Below the pieces are notes generated by a model. It ran no database searches. It had not been told where the DNA came from and was given only the letters and a program-made list of their open reading frames with translations. From the NCBI RefSeq assembly GCF_003589595.1, contig NW_020654229.1, forward strand, positions 6,199,138 to 6,263,137: 64,000 nucleotides of DNA. The letters run 5' to 3'. Each line of letters opens with the position of its first letter. The first letter of the stretch is position 1. This DNA comes from Hyposmocoma kahamanoa (taxonomy: Eukaryota > Arthropoda > Insecta > Lepidoptera > Cosmopterigidae). Shown one piece after another: positions 34,916 through 46,400 of the stretch. Position numbers and translations under genes: made by a program.

Positions 34916-35139
34916 ACTAATTGATAACCAACTAAAATAAAGACGCACTATATTTAAATTGTGTTTGCCTTAATCTACCCAAAGTCCTTGTCGATTTGTT
35001 ATCCCCGATGGTATTAACAAGGTCTATAGTGCCAATTGAAATGCGCAATTTCAACTACGTAGTTACGGTCTCCATCTGTATAAACAAGATTTGTTGATAG
35101 TGACATTTTGTGGGACATTATTCATAGGCCATTTGTAAC

Positions 35140-35510
35140 AGACTTCAAAAATGGAGGTTTTCAATTAGACTGTTTTTTTTTTGCATGGACACTGGTCACC
35201 GATGGAATCACCGAATGGAACCGATTTCGACAATTTTTTTTTTTTGTTGAAAATCCCATTCAATAATTTATTTAATAATAATATAGTTTTTTTTCTGAGT
35301 GTTCGATCTTTGTATTAACAATTATAACAAACTAGTGGAGTAATTTAACAAAAAATTATTGAATATCAATTCAATAAAAATTTAAAATCCCATTCAATTT
35401 TTCAGAATATATTTCACCTTATGGTACTACAAATTAGGGGATAAATTGAATTTATTGAATTTCACCCCCTTTGCGTTAATCGATTTTCAAAAACTTAGCG
35501 GGGCACACGA
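35140..35510 (+). mobile_element. AACCGAC-ended repeat with a direct-repeat-flanked insert
   Basis: gacttcaaaaatggaggttt opens it. Inside, aaaatcccattcaat occurs on both sides (about 35252 and 35385) of about 120 bp of AT-rich sequence, like a retroinsertion with a 14-15 bp TSD. Confidence 0.5.
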
Positions 35511-35596
35511 AAGGAGCCGCCCCACAGGTGAACCTTTTTGTTTCTAGTGGGAGACAGCAAGAAGTTGGTCTAATTTAGTAAAATTATTTTCATATA

Positions 35597-36279
35597 GTGT
35601 TTTTTTTTTTAATAGGACAGTGTGGGGAAATTGGAAACTATAGAAGATACAAAGGAATTGTCTTAGGAACCACTAAGTCTTTTTTTTATGATAACAATTT
35701 TGGCATAATCAATTTTTTGGTCACGCATGAGTTATCTATAAAAATTAATAAAATTTCAAATTTTTTTTTGCTGACCAACTCAATTTCATGTAAGGATCAT
35801 TTCATTGTACGGAACGAAAAAAATTGGGACAGGTGGAGTTGGTAAAATTTAATAAACTGATTTTTCATACAAAATGAATAAAATTGACTAATTTATTTTT
35901 AGCGCTTAAAGACTCAGTGTCTTATAAAAATGACTTTATTGTATTGGACGAAAAGAATCGGGACAGCAAAAGTGGGTCTAATTTAATAAAGTGTTATTCA
36001 TTTTACATGAAAAAACTTTTTATTAAATTTGATCAACTTTGCTGTCCCGATTATTTGTCGTCTGATACAATGAAATGATCCTTATATGAAACTGATGAAT
36101 CAGTCAGCATTAAAAAATTTTCGATCAATTTGATAAATTTTTATGGACAACTCACGCTTGACCAAAAAATAGACTATGCCAAAATTGTTTTCACAAAAAA
36201 GACTAATTGTTCCTAAGACAATTTCTTAGTATCTTCTATGGTTTCGGATTTCCCCATATTTCCCAAAAAAAACACTCTG
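35597..36279. mobile_element. Foldback MITE, Tc1/mariner-like ends
   Basis: Left agtgttttttttttaatagg...aactatagaagatac and right gtatcttctatgg...aaaaaaaacactctg are long inverted repeats. TA dinucleotides border the ends. Inner strings gggacag..gtgg and ctgtcccga also pair. A partial copy is at 56870-57140, ending aacactgta, consistent with a CAGTG-type Tc1/mariner terminus. Confidence 0.7.
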
Positions 36280-36284
36280 TATAG

Positions 36285-36520
36285 TTAAATTTCACAATTA
36301 TTATCATTAAAATTGACCCATATAACTATCACCGCCGCGTTTAAATGACTTGACGGACTTATTAAATCCGTGACTGCACATCCATGTGACATTATCAAAT
36401 AAACATGTCGCACCTAGTTTTTGAAGGGCATGAGTTATTGTATAATGTACCTTTAATATCTAATGTATGATTCATATTTGGTGAAATCATAATTATTTGT
36501 TACAAGTCAACTTTTAACAA
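36285..36520. other. No confident feature
   Basis: Nothing recognised. Confidence 0.4.
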
Positions 36521-36524
36521 AATA

Positions 36525-36680
36525 TAAGCACTACGAAGGCACAGGCCACTGTTGGAGCCAGGAAAGTTCTTCAGTTTTTTAATGCTGTTGACCTTGGCTC
36601 TGAACATAGAATAATTAGTGGTGATCACAATAGAGATCAGTAAATGGTTGCAGTGATGAGGGCCTGGACGGTAATGGTAT
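36525..36680 (+). repeat. Dispersed repeat F, copy 1 (uninterrupted)
   Basis: aaggcacaggccactgttgg, aaagttcttcagttttttaa, ggttgcagtgatgagggcc match the two halves of copy 2 at 43440-43474 and 44043-44165. Confidence 0.65.
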
Positions 36681-36684
36681 GGCT

Positions 36685-36995
36685 TACAATATGATTGCAA
36701 AGAATAACCAACTTTGGACAGCAGTATCAACATACTAAATGTGTTATCAGAAATGAATTTTTAAAAACTCACATCAGTCTTGCAAAACCCGTAACACGGT
36801 ACAATGGTTTGCACTATTATGTTTTCTGACGGATATTGAATAATGTTATGGTGTAATAAAGCTGCTGCTATATTAAATTATACTATGAGTGACGGTTGTT
36901 ACTAAAAATGTAACATTCATTATGGTACTTGCGACTTATCACACCTTGTATTTGTATTCAATACACTTTAAATAAAAATAGATTAGACAGGACTA
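36685..36995. other. No confident feature
   Basis: AT-rich; nothing recognised. Confidence 0.4.
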
Positions 36996-36999
36996 TCAT

Positions 37000-37680
37000 T
37001 TGTCTACAAGGAAATCTGAATAGCGTTACAAATTAATAAAAATTTGTTGTAATAATTACCAAAGCTTTTCTTCCTGTCCTTATCCCACGCTAGGTGGGGT
37101 TGGCACAACATGTATTTTTCTTCCACTCTCCCCCTACCAGCTGTCATTTTTATACTCACACCTTTCTTATCCACGTCATCTTTCACACAATCCATCTATC
37201 TTTTCTTTGGCCTTCTTTTCCCCTTATATCCCTCCACGTTCATACCTAGCACTCTTCTCGTCACATGACATTCTTCCTTCCGCATGACATGTCCATACCA
37301 CGCTAACCTGTTACTCTTCATCTTTTCCGTCACTTGCGCCATTTTCAAACTTCCCCTGATGTACTCATTCCTGATCTTATCCTTCCCCGTCACTCCACAG
37401 ATCCATCTCAACATTCGCACAACATTTCCAATACATGCACAGTTCGTTCATCCATCCTTTTCATCGCCCAACATTCTGATCCATACAACATGACAGGTCT
37501 AATCACGGTCTTGTAAATTCTCCCCTTTTAGCTTAAGGGGCATTCGCCGATCGCAAATAGTGCCTGGGACCTGTCGCCATTTCATCCATCCTGCTCTTAT
37601 TCTGTTCTTAACGTCGCAGTCTTTCTCGCCGTCATTCTGTATTAACGAACCGAGGTACCGAAAATCGGATAACAATAACC
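37000..37680 (-). mobile_element. RTE-like LINE ORF2 C-terminal region, decayed
   Basis: Minus frame 37420-37196 reads MRMLRWICGVTGKDKIRNEY then IRGSLKMAQVTEKMKSNRLA then WYGHVMRKEECHVTRRVLGM, a hallmark segment after the RT domain of RTE-type elements. A shifted frame 37195-37004 continues MDCVKDDVDKKGVSIKMTAG. Further upstream (37500-37680) more of the RT end is visible but broken. No intact ORF. Confidence 0.75.
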
Positions 37681-37689
37681 AAAGCTATT

Positions 37690-40130
37690 AGGCTCAATAT
37701 ATATTGCAGTGGAATGGAATGGAAGTGAATTTTTGTAACTATATTGTAACATAGCATAATGAACTTTATGGTCAAACGTGTAATGTACAAACTTGAGCCA
37801 AAATCTTCTACCCACCATGATAGTATTATTTAATAATCGAGTGTAGTATCCTCAAATATTATTTAATATTTCATGGCAAGATTAAAACTTAATAACAAAA
37901 ATTGTCACCGAAATTAAGTAGAGAAAAGTAACCTCTTTTAAAGTAAAGTTTTTATTTCTATCGCAAAACATAATTCTTTAAATTGAACTATTTAAATGCT
38001 AGTAACTTGAAAAATTTTCAAATATACCTTAACAAAATGTACATTTTACATAAGTACTTCCCAGTGTTACAACTGAGGGTATATACAAAAAAATATTCAA
38101 GCTTGCAGTAGTCTGCCCTTTTCCTTACCCTCATTAAAAAATTATAAGTTACAAAAGACAACAAATTTGCGATCTTTTGACTAGATATATTTAACAAAGT
38201 TATTATATACAGAGCTAAATGAACTTAGAAACTGACGATTAATAGAAAATTGATGATATATTGCGAAATTCTTAGTCAAACAAGTTGAAACAAGTCTAAG
38301 TTTGAACATTGCATTTAGAATTTTCTAGAGCTATGCTTCAACAAAATTAAATACAAAGTATAGTGTTTGAAACGCTATATACACAATTTTGGACAGTACT
38401 AACTAACAATACCATTAGAAATGGGATAATGGTACAACTACAGGCAAATAAGCCTACATTTTCTAAAAGTACGAAGGAAAGCCAGATTTCACCACGCATA
38501 CGGCGCGAAATGACGATTATGCAAATATATTTAAACAAATATGGTATTTCGCATTGAAGAATACACTGGTCCGTCGGCGTGACCCAAAACGGGGTCCCCT
38601 TAGCAACTAGATTGAGGTTATAACATTGATGCAACAAAAAACTGAGTTTCCACACATAAAAACAATAGATTGGTGAGTAATAAAAAATGAAAAGGCATTC
38701 AAGACTTACCCGGATGCTTCCGTGGTGGCTTTTTAATTTAAAAACTCCCTATGGTCTGGTAAATTATATTCTACACTTCGCACGAACAATCTAAAATTCG
38801 CCTGACAGATGACTGATTGTAAGAAAAAAAATGGCGACCACCCAATCGGGATTACGTCACCGAGCGCCAAAATTGAATTACTCTTTCATTTTTTATTACA
38901 CCCAATAAAATACATATTAAATTCTAAAAATAAATAAAACTTACCTCATAAAGGATAAAAAATGTGGAAAGTTGTAGAAATCCAATTAACTTTTCTAATA
39001 CATGAGAGTTCTAACTTTCAGTCCTATTCCGCGCGATGTTGCCAGACCGGTATTGCGTCAGAAATTAAGAAACGTTCAAGCTCACACATTTCAAGGCAGA
39101 TGCTCATAATTAATAGCTTATCCCACTATAAAATTATCACAGAATACGCGAGAATGAAAAAAACGCGAACCCACAGTCTGTATAAATACAATTTTCTTCA
39201 CGTAAAAGTTCACAGTAAGAGCGGCAACGTCGCACTTTTACACTAGAAACAAAGAAACTGCAGAAAAAAACACGGTAATTCTACAATTTTCTAAATAAAA
39301 TTAATACTAATAATTTGAACACCACAATTCGTTAGAAATTTCTTATAGTAACAATTTCAATTGATACTTAATTCAAGATATAGTTATCGCGAGAAGGTAC
39401 AAAATTAACTAAATTTATGTCTATCCTATCCAACTTGTTTTTGTTTCGTACGTTCGCTTAGCGTTGTAAACAACGAATCGGTGTTGCCGTAATCGAATTT
39501 AGAACTACTACCAATGACCTTCATGGTAGAATGTTAAAAACTTTCTAGAAGGCCATAAAAATATATTATTTGAATTCGCAATTGTTGAACGCAAAACAAT
39601 ACTCATACGCGGGGACCCAATTTTATTAATATAATTTAAAAATCCTAGTTTAGCTTTTATTGTCTTTTTTACATGTACATATATTATGAAAATAAAAATT
39701 ATACTCATTCAAGTATTAAACAGTCAAAGGCAACCTTCAATTACCATGTATTAATCGACAATGAATGTAACATACATTATAGTAAGCACCTTGCTCCCAC
39801 TTTTTAATGACTTTTACGATTCAATAAGTTCATCGAAATAACTTTGTGTAGTAGGGTAAATAAACAACAAATAAATCTAAAATAGATGACTACGAGCATT
39901 CAGTTTATGATATTTCGTTGCGGACCATCGGCATCTCGGTCTTTTGTTTTAACAAGGCTACGAAGGTAACAAAGCTGCGCTACAACCGACTAAATAGTTA
40001 GTTTTTAGAAACACGACAACAAGGCGACTTTTAGCAGTGATTATATCGCGGTTCTAGCCATTTATAGGCAGTTGCATGGATACAAACACGCGACTGCATC
40101 GCTTGCGTTGCATTACGCGCATCGCGATTG
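37690..40130. other. Low-repeat region with a candidate promoter
   Basis: Few recognised repeats here compared with the flanks. Apart from the candidate promoter/exon at 38710-38872, nothing coding was identified. Confidence 0.35.
38710..38872 (-). promoter_or_regulatory. Candidate minus-strand promoter and non-coding first exon
   Basis: Read on the minus strand: TTTTGGCGC (E2F-like, 38872-38864), TGACGTAA (CRE-like, 38859-38852) and ATTGG (inverted CCAAT, 38846-38842), then about 100 bp free of ATG ending ccaccacggaagcatccgg/GTAAGT at 38710. This would suit a 5' UTR exon. The nearest downstream minus-strand gene is cyclin G, whose first visible coding exon is at 5918. The pairing is inference. 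Confidence 0.3.
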
Positions 40131-40134
40131 TATA

Positions 40135-40330
40135 GCTCGCTAGTCGATACTACCTCGGCTCAAATTAAAATTTTTCTCGGACTAATACGGTTCATTTTGC
40201 TTCGGTCAAGCAGCAGGAAACTGGCTATTTTTCAGAACTTTTTTTTTACAAACGAAATCCGTCATTTCAAAAATGTATATCGTATAGTATACACGTGTTC
40301 GTATCCGGTTGATATAAAAAGAAATCATTG
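40135..40330 (+). repeat. Dispersed repeat D, copy 2 (empty site)
   Basis: ggactaatacggttcatttt, tttttacaaacgaaat and tcgtatagtatacacgtgtt match the reverse of 31100-31680 without the MITE. Confidence 0.65.
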
Positions 40331-40334
40331 GCAT

Positions 40335-41735
40335 ATGGTAGGTCAATATGCCAATATGTAAAGTACCTATTGAATATAGCAGTTTTCTTGTAAAATTTCG
40401 AAGTTTTTTTTTCTACCGTTAAAATTTTTAGGAATTTGTTTTCGAACCGCACACATCCCCAATTTTACTTAATATTTTTTTACATAATTATTGATTCAAC
40501 ACTTTCACTGTTATGTGGAACCAACCAAATCCATTACTCTTAAGGCGCACGTGTGTAAAGGTAGAAGATTAGCGGCTGCATCGTGACTGAATCGTTGTAA
40601 ACGCGCTGCTTAAAGTCGCCGGGTAACCGCTCTTACCAGACTAGTCAAATCTCAAAAACTCTAACATGATAATGCTGGAATAAAGGACTGGAATTATGGG
40701 ACATCGAGTGAAAGAAACAAGGTTAAAATATGTTTTTATTAATCGTACAGGCATGTCAAGCTTGACATATAAGATTTAAATTCTATTATACGCCGCGCCG
40801 CTAGCGACAAGAACGACTCAAGCCTGTCAAGCTTGATGTGATTTTGACTGTACATATTCAAATAAAAATAAAGTTTGTGCAATCTTATTTAATACATTAC
40901 ACCAAATAATATAACTAAATTTAACAATAAAAAGTGGTGATTGTTCAATGTATCCTACAAAAAGTACACAATAAAAATTGGGAAGCTTCAAATTTTTTTT
41001 TTAATATTAGGTTGTTCTATATTGGCATATATTATTCCCTTCTTTATATAAAATAATATATTTTATTCGCTCATATCCAGAAAATTATGCAAAGATTTAT
41101 TTATTCCGTTTAACTTTGAGTTGTAATAAGTTTTCTACAATGGTAGTTTTCACTAAAAACTGGCAACACATAAAGGAGCAAAGATTCAAACCTTTACTCT
41201 CAACTTAGTAACGACAACTTTTGTGAATGCAATTACTAAACATTAATAAACCGTATAGTAACAAATAATGTGATTAAAAATGAATTAAAAACGATTAACA
41301 TTAAATAAAGTAAATAAACCAAACACTACTCGCATACATAAAGTATTGTTCAGATCATGGCAGTGAAGACAATTTTTTCCGTACTTTCGCTCTGGACGCC
41401 TTCAAATTAGATTGTGCCTCTACAGCCGCGCCTCTACTAATTGTCGTACAATATTTTGAGCCACTGTTATGACACGCGCGCGCCACTTTTGCAGTCACAA
41501 TTAGTGAACTACGGACTCCAAATAAAACACATACATTTCTTCAGGCTTTAACCTCCTAAGGCTCTATGTATATCAATACGTATGCATACAGGGCGTCACA
41601 CGGCTATGCCTCACGGTGGGAAAGTACCTTAAATGCCGTAATTAGAGAAATTTACTGAAATAAGACTTCATTTTGATTTTAAAAACAATTCGAACTGTAT
41701 TCAAATATTTTTAAATAATCGCCTGTCTGTACCGG
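40335..41735. other. No confident feature
   Basis: Contains a 16-bp perfect palindrome atgtcaagcttgacat (40753-40768) and a B-box-like remnant (reverse of ccgggaatcgaacc, 41730-41744). No exon. Confidence 0.35.
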
Positions 41736-41739
41736 GAAT

Positions 41740-42075
41740 CGAACCTACCAAATGTGAAATTCAACATTTTGAACGTAAAATTTGATTCTCTACACGTCAA
41801 TAACACCGTTGTTAGAATACTGTAAGAAACAATTTGAAAACATCAACTTAACTAAAAATGATACAAACGTGAAAACAGTCCTTACTCTAAAATATGAAAT
41901 TATGTTTTACCAATTATTTTTTTAAATATTTGGCAAGTAGGGAATTGTTTAAGTCTGTAATAAACTCTAACCTGTACATAAATTGCAATGATCTTTCACG
42001 GGAAGTGAGTTTTTTCATCGATTCTGATAAAAATACACTTTTTGAGTTAATACCATTGCATTAACAGTGCGAATA
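41740..42075 (+). repeat. Dispersed repeat C, copy 3
   Basis: Longest copy: aattcaacattttgaacgta, caccgttgttagaatact, tctttcacgggaagtgagtt, tacactttttgagttaatac. Confidence 0.65.
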
Positions 42076-42315
42076 ATATGTATCATCGTTTATAAATACA
42101 TAACAAGCGTATTCTATGTACTGCATAATGTAGGTATATATTTAGTATTGTAGCTATTAGTATGCATGTTAAACAATATGTTTTATGAAGTTTGTTTAAG
42201 TGTACATTCAGATAAAACAGACTGTATGGCTATTTTGTGCCTTTTAATTGCACCTTTCACTATGCCTATGTATTGTCTCTGGTTCCCTTGTAATAAAGCT
42301 TAATATATTCTAAAC

Positions 42316-43401
42316 TTACATATTAGGTTTAGCTGTAAAAAAGAAGTTGTGTATCGAAGTTTGAACTAAATTATCCGGGGACTTTTCAGTCTTTACGTAT
42401 TTTCTTTTTTTGGGTGTCACATCATGGTCAGGCTTCAATATACTGGCAACTTCCGGCGTTTGTTGTGGATAATTTAATATATATTGCTTCAGTGTACTAT
42501 CTTTAGGGTCTTTTTTAGCCTTTTTACTCTGTGTTATCTTCAATTTTAATCTCTCCTCCCGCCATCTTATTTTCACTTGTATATTTGCACGATTTTTCTT
42601 GTGTTTTTTATGTTTTCTTTTTATTTTCGGCGTATCCACGGTTAAATCTAAAGATTTATTGTTCTCACATATTAATTTAATATTTTTCTTACCTACATCT
42701 TGGTAAACTAAAGTTAGTTCCTTTTTCTTTTCAGCGACGCCATCTTGGTGCATTTTTCTTTTTTTTTTTCGCTTTTCTTTTATCATACTAGCTTCAATAG
42801 CGAAGTCTATAACAGACTGCAGTTTGGCCGGTTTACAATCGTTCTGTACGTGTTTGTGTGCAAATTCGCATTTGAAAGCTCTGTCCACCTCATTCAAATA
42901 CTGATTCTTGAAGCTTTGAAAGTCAATATCTAAATTGTTCTGTTGCAATGTCTCTTTATCAATAGGGCTAAATTTGAAAGCGCATTTTTGAGCTTTTACC
43001 GGACTTAGAGCCAAATTATTGAACACATCCTTATTATCCGTATGTTTCATATTAACCACATCGATATTGACTATTTCGTCGTTCTCACTAATTTCGAGGC
43101 TCGAATTCTTCTGTATATCTACAGTTTTGAGCTTCGGGCTTTCAAATATCACACTTTCATCACTTAGATTATTTGCAATGAATTCTGGAGGTAATTCAAA
43201 GGTGCTGTGGGAAGAATCTTCTTCAAATTTGATAGCGTCTGCTATCGATTTAGATGGAGAGTCGTTTTTAAAGCCGTCTTGTGTGTCTTCTTCAAACGTT
43301 AAAGTGAACTTCTTTTTAGGCGATATTTGTTGTGTGATTGGAGCATGCAGAGCTGGTCCTTGATTTTCTTTATACGTCGAGTTTTCTTCTTCATTATCGT
43401 T
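42316..43401 (-). CDS. PHF7: PHF7-like exon 12 (last)
   Basis: Acceptor tgttatttacag; begins in phase 0 with [15 protein letters not shown] and ends [11 protein letters not shown] then TAA. Encodes 361 residues, mostly charged, with lysine-rich runs ([18 protein letters not shown]) that suggest nuclear localisation. No known domain recognised. Confidence 0.85.
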   Translation of the reverse strand, partial: NDNEEENSTYKENQGPALHAPITQQISPKKKFTLTFEEDTQDGFKNDSPSKSIADAIKFEEDSSHSTFELPPEFIANNLSDESVIFESPKLKTVDIQKNSSLEISENDEIVNIDVVNMKHTDNKDVFNNLALSPVKAQKCAFKFSPIDKETLQQNNLDIDFQSFKNQYLNEVDRAFKCEFAHKHVQNDCKPAKLQSVIDFAIEASMIKEKRKKKRKMHQDGVAEKKKELTLVYQDVGKKNIKLICENNKSLDLTVDTPKIKRKHKKHKKNRANIQVKIRWREERLKLKITQSKKAKKDPKDSTLKQYILNYPQQTPEVASILKPDHDVTPKKRKYVKTEKSPDNLVQTSIHNFFFTAKPNM

Positions 43402-46400
43402 CTGTAAATAACAAAAAGGTTAAATGTAAACTAATTTCTACGTAAGTAAGTGCTGGGAAGGTACAGGCTACAATCAGTAGGGCTAGCACAACAGGGCACG
43501 ACTAGCGCGAGAGCGATATAAAGCGAGATACTGCTATTCTCGCATAGAATTTTCTTGTTTATGTCGCTCTCGCGCAAGTCGTGCCCTGTCGAGCTAGCCA
43601 ATCGAGTATATAACCAGAAATAGAAACGACATGTCATTTAATTTGGTTGAAAACTATTCTGCCTTATCATTGCCGTGACAACAACGCTCCGACTGACCAG
43701 CCCGAACTCTAAACAATTGACGGGTGTCGTCAATTGTTTCAATTCAAATCGACGAAAATTGCAAAATCACATATTTAATTACCGATGAAATTTGATTCCG
43801 TTTGTTTTGTAATTAGATGGTTTGCTGTTTTTCCCCACACCAGTGAATGGAACAGCACGTCATTGTCAGATATATTATCTTTATTACAATAACATACAGA
43901 ACATTTTTGGAATATACGGAGACGTACATACAGGTCAGTTGTTGGCGGCTGACTATATTACAGTGCAAACGAGAGTTGATATTTATAAGTGATGTACTTC
44001 ATCTCCATTTCTGGTTATATAATCGATGTGCTAGCCCTACAGAGGACATAAAAAAGAAAGTTCTTCAGTTCTTTAATGATGTTGGCCTTGACTCTAAACT
44101 GTAATTAGTGGAGCTCACAATAGATCAGTTAATGGTCGCAGTGATGAGGGGCCGCACAGTCCCTGAATGAAGCCACCCTAATAATAATAAGGAACTAATA
44201 TCTATAATAATAATAATGTCGGAAGTATCAAGTAAGTAGTGTAGCAGCTCCTTGTGAAAGAGTTCGTCCAGGGAAGTACTGCCACCTTACCTATTCTTGC
44301 CGCCACACTATGGTGCATTGGCGGAAAAAAATATTTTTTATGACCATTTATCTAAACAAATCTGTGAACAAATCAAAATACTTAACGTTTAATGTTATAT
44401 CTGTTTTTCGCGTGTCCTTGTAAAGTTGGCTTTTTTGACTTGTACCCCTTTTCACTAGGAGACTTCATAGAGACAAACACTATAAAAACAAATTGCCAAT
44501 ACTTGTGCATTTACGTACAAATACGAGGATAAACATATCCGATGAAAACATAACCATTTCTGCGTAAAAACTTCTACATTTTCAAGGTTTAATTTTAAAT
44601 AGAAATTTACGATATTTGTGTATTTTTATAATGCCTAATAAGCATTTTAAAGGATTTTAAAGAATGCTTAAATTAAGACCAATATTTTATATGTTACGTA
44701 ACACGACCACAGAATAATATTACTCCACGGAAAATACGACCACTCTCGAAGGCAGCGGAGTTACCTGTGTGGACAGCCAGAGTGTTGCATTCAAACTCAA
44801 ACTCAAACTCAAAATAATCTTTATTTCATAGGTAAGCATTATTACACTTGAAATCGTCACAATTGTTAAACTCTACCGCTCATTCGTAAGGCAGATTCCC
44901 CCGAGAAGAATGAGCAAGAAACTCTAGGGGTTGCTCTTTGTAAATAGCATTTACAATATTTTTTTTTTTATTTGAAACATCAGAGATCGAGACTACCTCC
45001 ATGAGCTAAACGGGTTACTACCACGGATTTTTGTCATCCAAGTACGCAGAAGTTGTATAATAACCTTTAGTATAAAGTTTTTGTTTCACTATAGTTTTAA
45101 ACCTCGTGAACGGCAAATTTTGTATATCAACCGGAATCTTGTTATAGAAGCGTATACATTGCCCCTTAAATGATTTTTTGACTTTGTGAAGACGACTATC
45201 AAGAAAAGCTAGTTTATTTCTATTCCTCGTATTAATGTTATGTCTGTCACTATTTTTCATAAATAAATTACTATTCCTTTTAACATAAATTACATTTTCA
45301 TAAATGTACTGCGAGGCTAGTGTAAGAATGTTAATTTCCTTAAACTTATCTCTCAAAGATACTTTGGGGCCCAGATTGTAAATTGCCCTAACTGCACGTT
45401 TCTGCAGGACAAAGATTCTATTGATATCGGCGGCATTACCCCAAAGCAAAATGCCGTATAATTGTTTTGCCGCATTGTTTGGGATACAGGTTTGGGATAC
45501 GGATGGTGCCGTATTATATTGATTTTAATTTCATTGTTGTACCTATATGTATTTATTAGTATCAATTTGCCGGATCATCTTTTTGTTTTGTTTAAAGTAT
45601 ATTTAGGGGACTGTAGGTTTAAAAATTGTTAATTTTAAATATGTATTTTTATTTTCTCATATGTGTAATTGTTCGTCTCTCAATGAATTAAATAAATATT
45701 ACTTATATTACTTAATCGATTTAATAGACTGTCTTGATTTTAGCAGCTGCCACCAACTGCCACCTTGTGTGTGAGAACACATTAAGTAACTGCCCTCAAG
45801 ACCAACGATTGCTGCTGCTGATGACCAGATTGCCGATGCGTTCGACAATTTGTCTCAACTCATAGCTGCAATAGCACGCTATGTAAATTTTTATAAAACT
45901 AGGTAATCTTGTATTATATATTTCCAATTTATGTGTCTCATTTTATTGTGTTATTACCGTTTTGTTTTCATTAAATACCCTAAAAAAACCAACCTTCGTT
46001 TCTAGATTCTTATCACTTCAGTGCGTTTGTAAATTGTCGTATGCTGTCGTTAAAGTTTTTGTTTACTGTTAACATTTTGTAAAACAAAAATACAATTAAG
46101 AGCTAGCATTAAGTTTTTTCTAGATTATGATTGTATTTATAAAACAAGTGGCCTCCGCACTTCATTACAAGGGCATCAAACAATAAGGACCTGTATGTTA
46201 TTTCAGACTTTTGTAAACTGTACATGGAGCAATAGATTAAATATGAAACTGAAATAACCATTATTAGCATTTGTTTTACTTGAATTGAGATTGAGTTATT
46301 ATGAAATATATGTATCTTTTTACCTTAGAATCTGCCTCGATATGGTTGAGCTTCTTGGGTGAGCTCCATTCCTTTATTGGTTCTTTCGTTTTCGTGTTAT

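Larger units (their letters stand above)
43440..44165 (+). repeat. Dispersed repeat F, copy 2, carrying a two-layer nest
   Basis: Left flank aagtgctgggaaggtacagg and right flank aagttcttcagttctttaat correspond to adjacent sequence in copy 1 (36525-36680). Between them sits the palindromic element 43478-44039, itself split by a MITE. Confidence 0.6.

Noticed and set aside
38831..38905. Plus-strand ATG frame starting MATTQSGLRHRAPK
   Set aside because: Only about 25 codons before a stop and no donor; the block reads better as a minus-strand promoter, though a bidirectional start cannot be excluded.
42316..43152. Single-exon 278-residue protein starting at 43152
   Set aside because: That start is GTG, and the frame continues upstream to an acceptor at 43402-43403, so it is the last exon of a larger gene.
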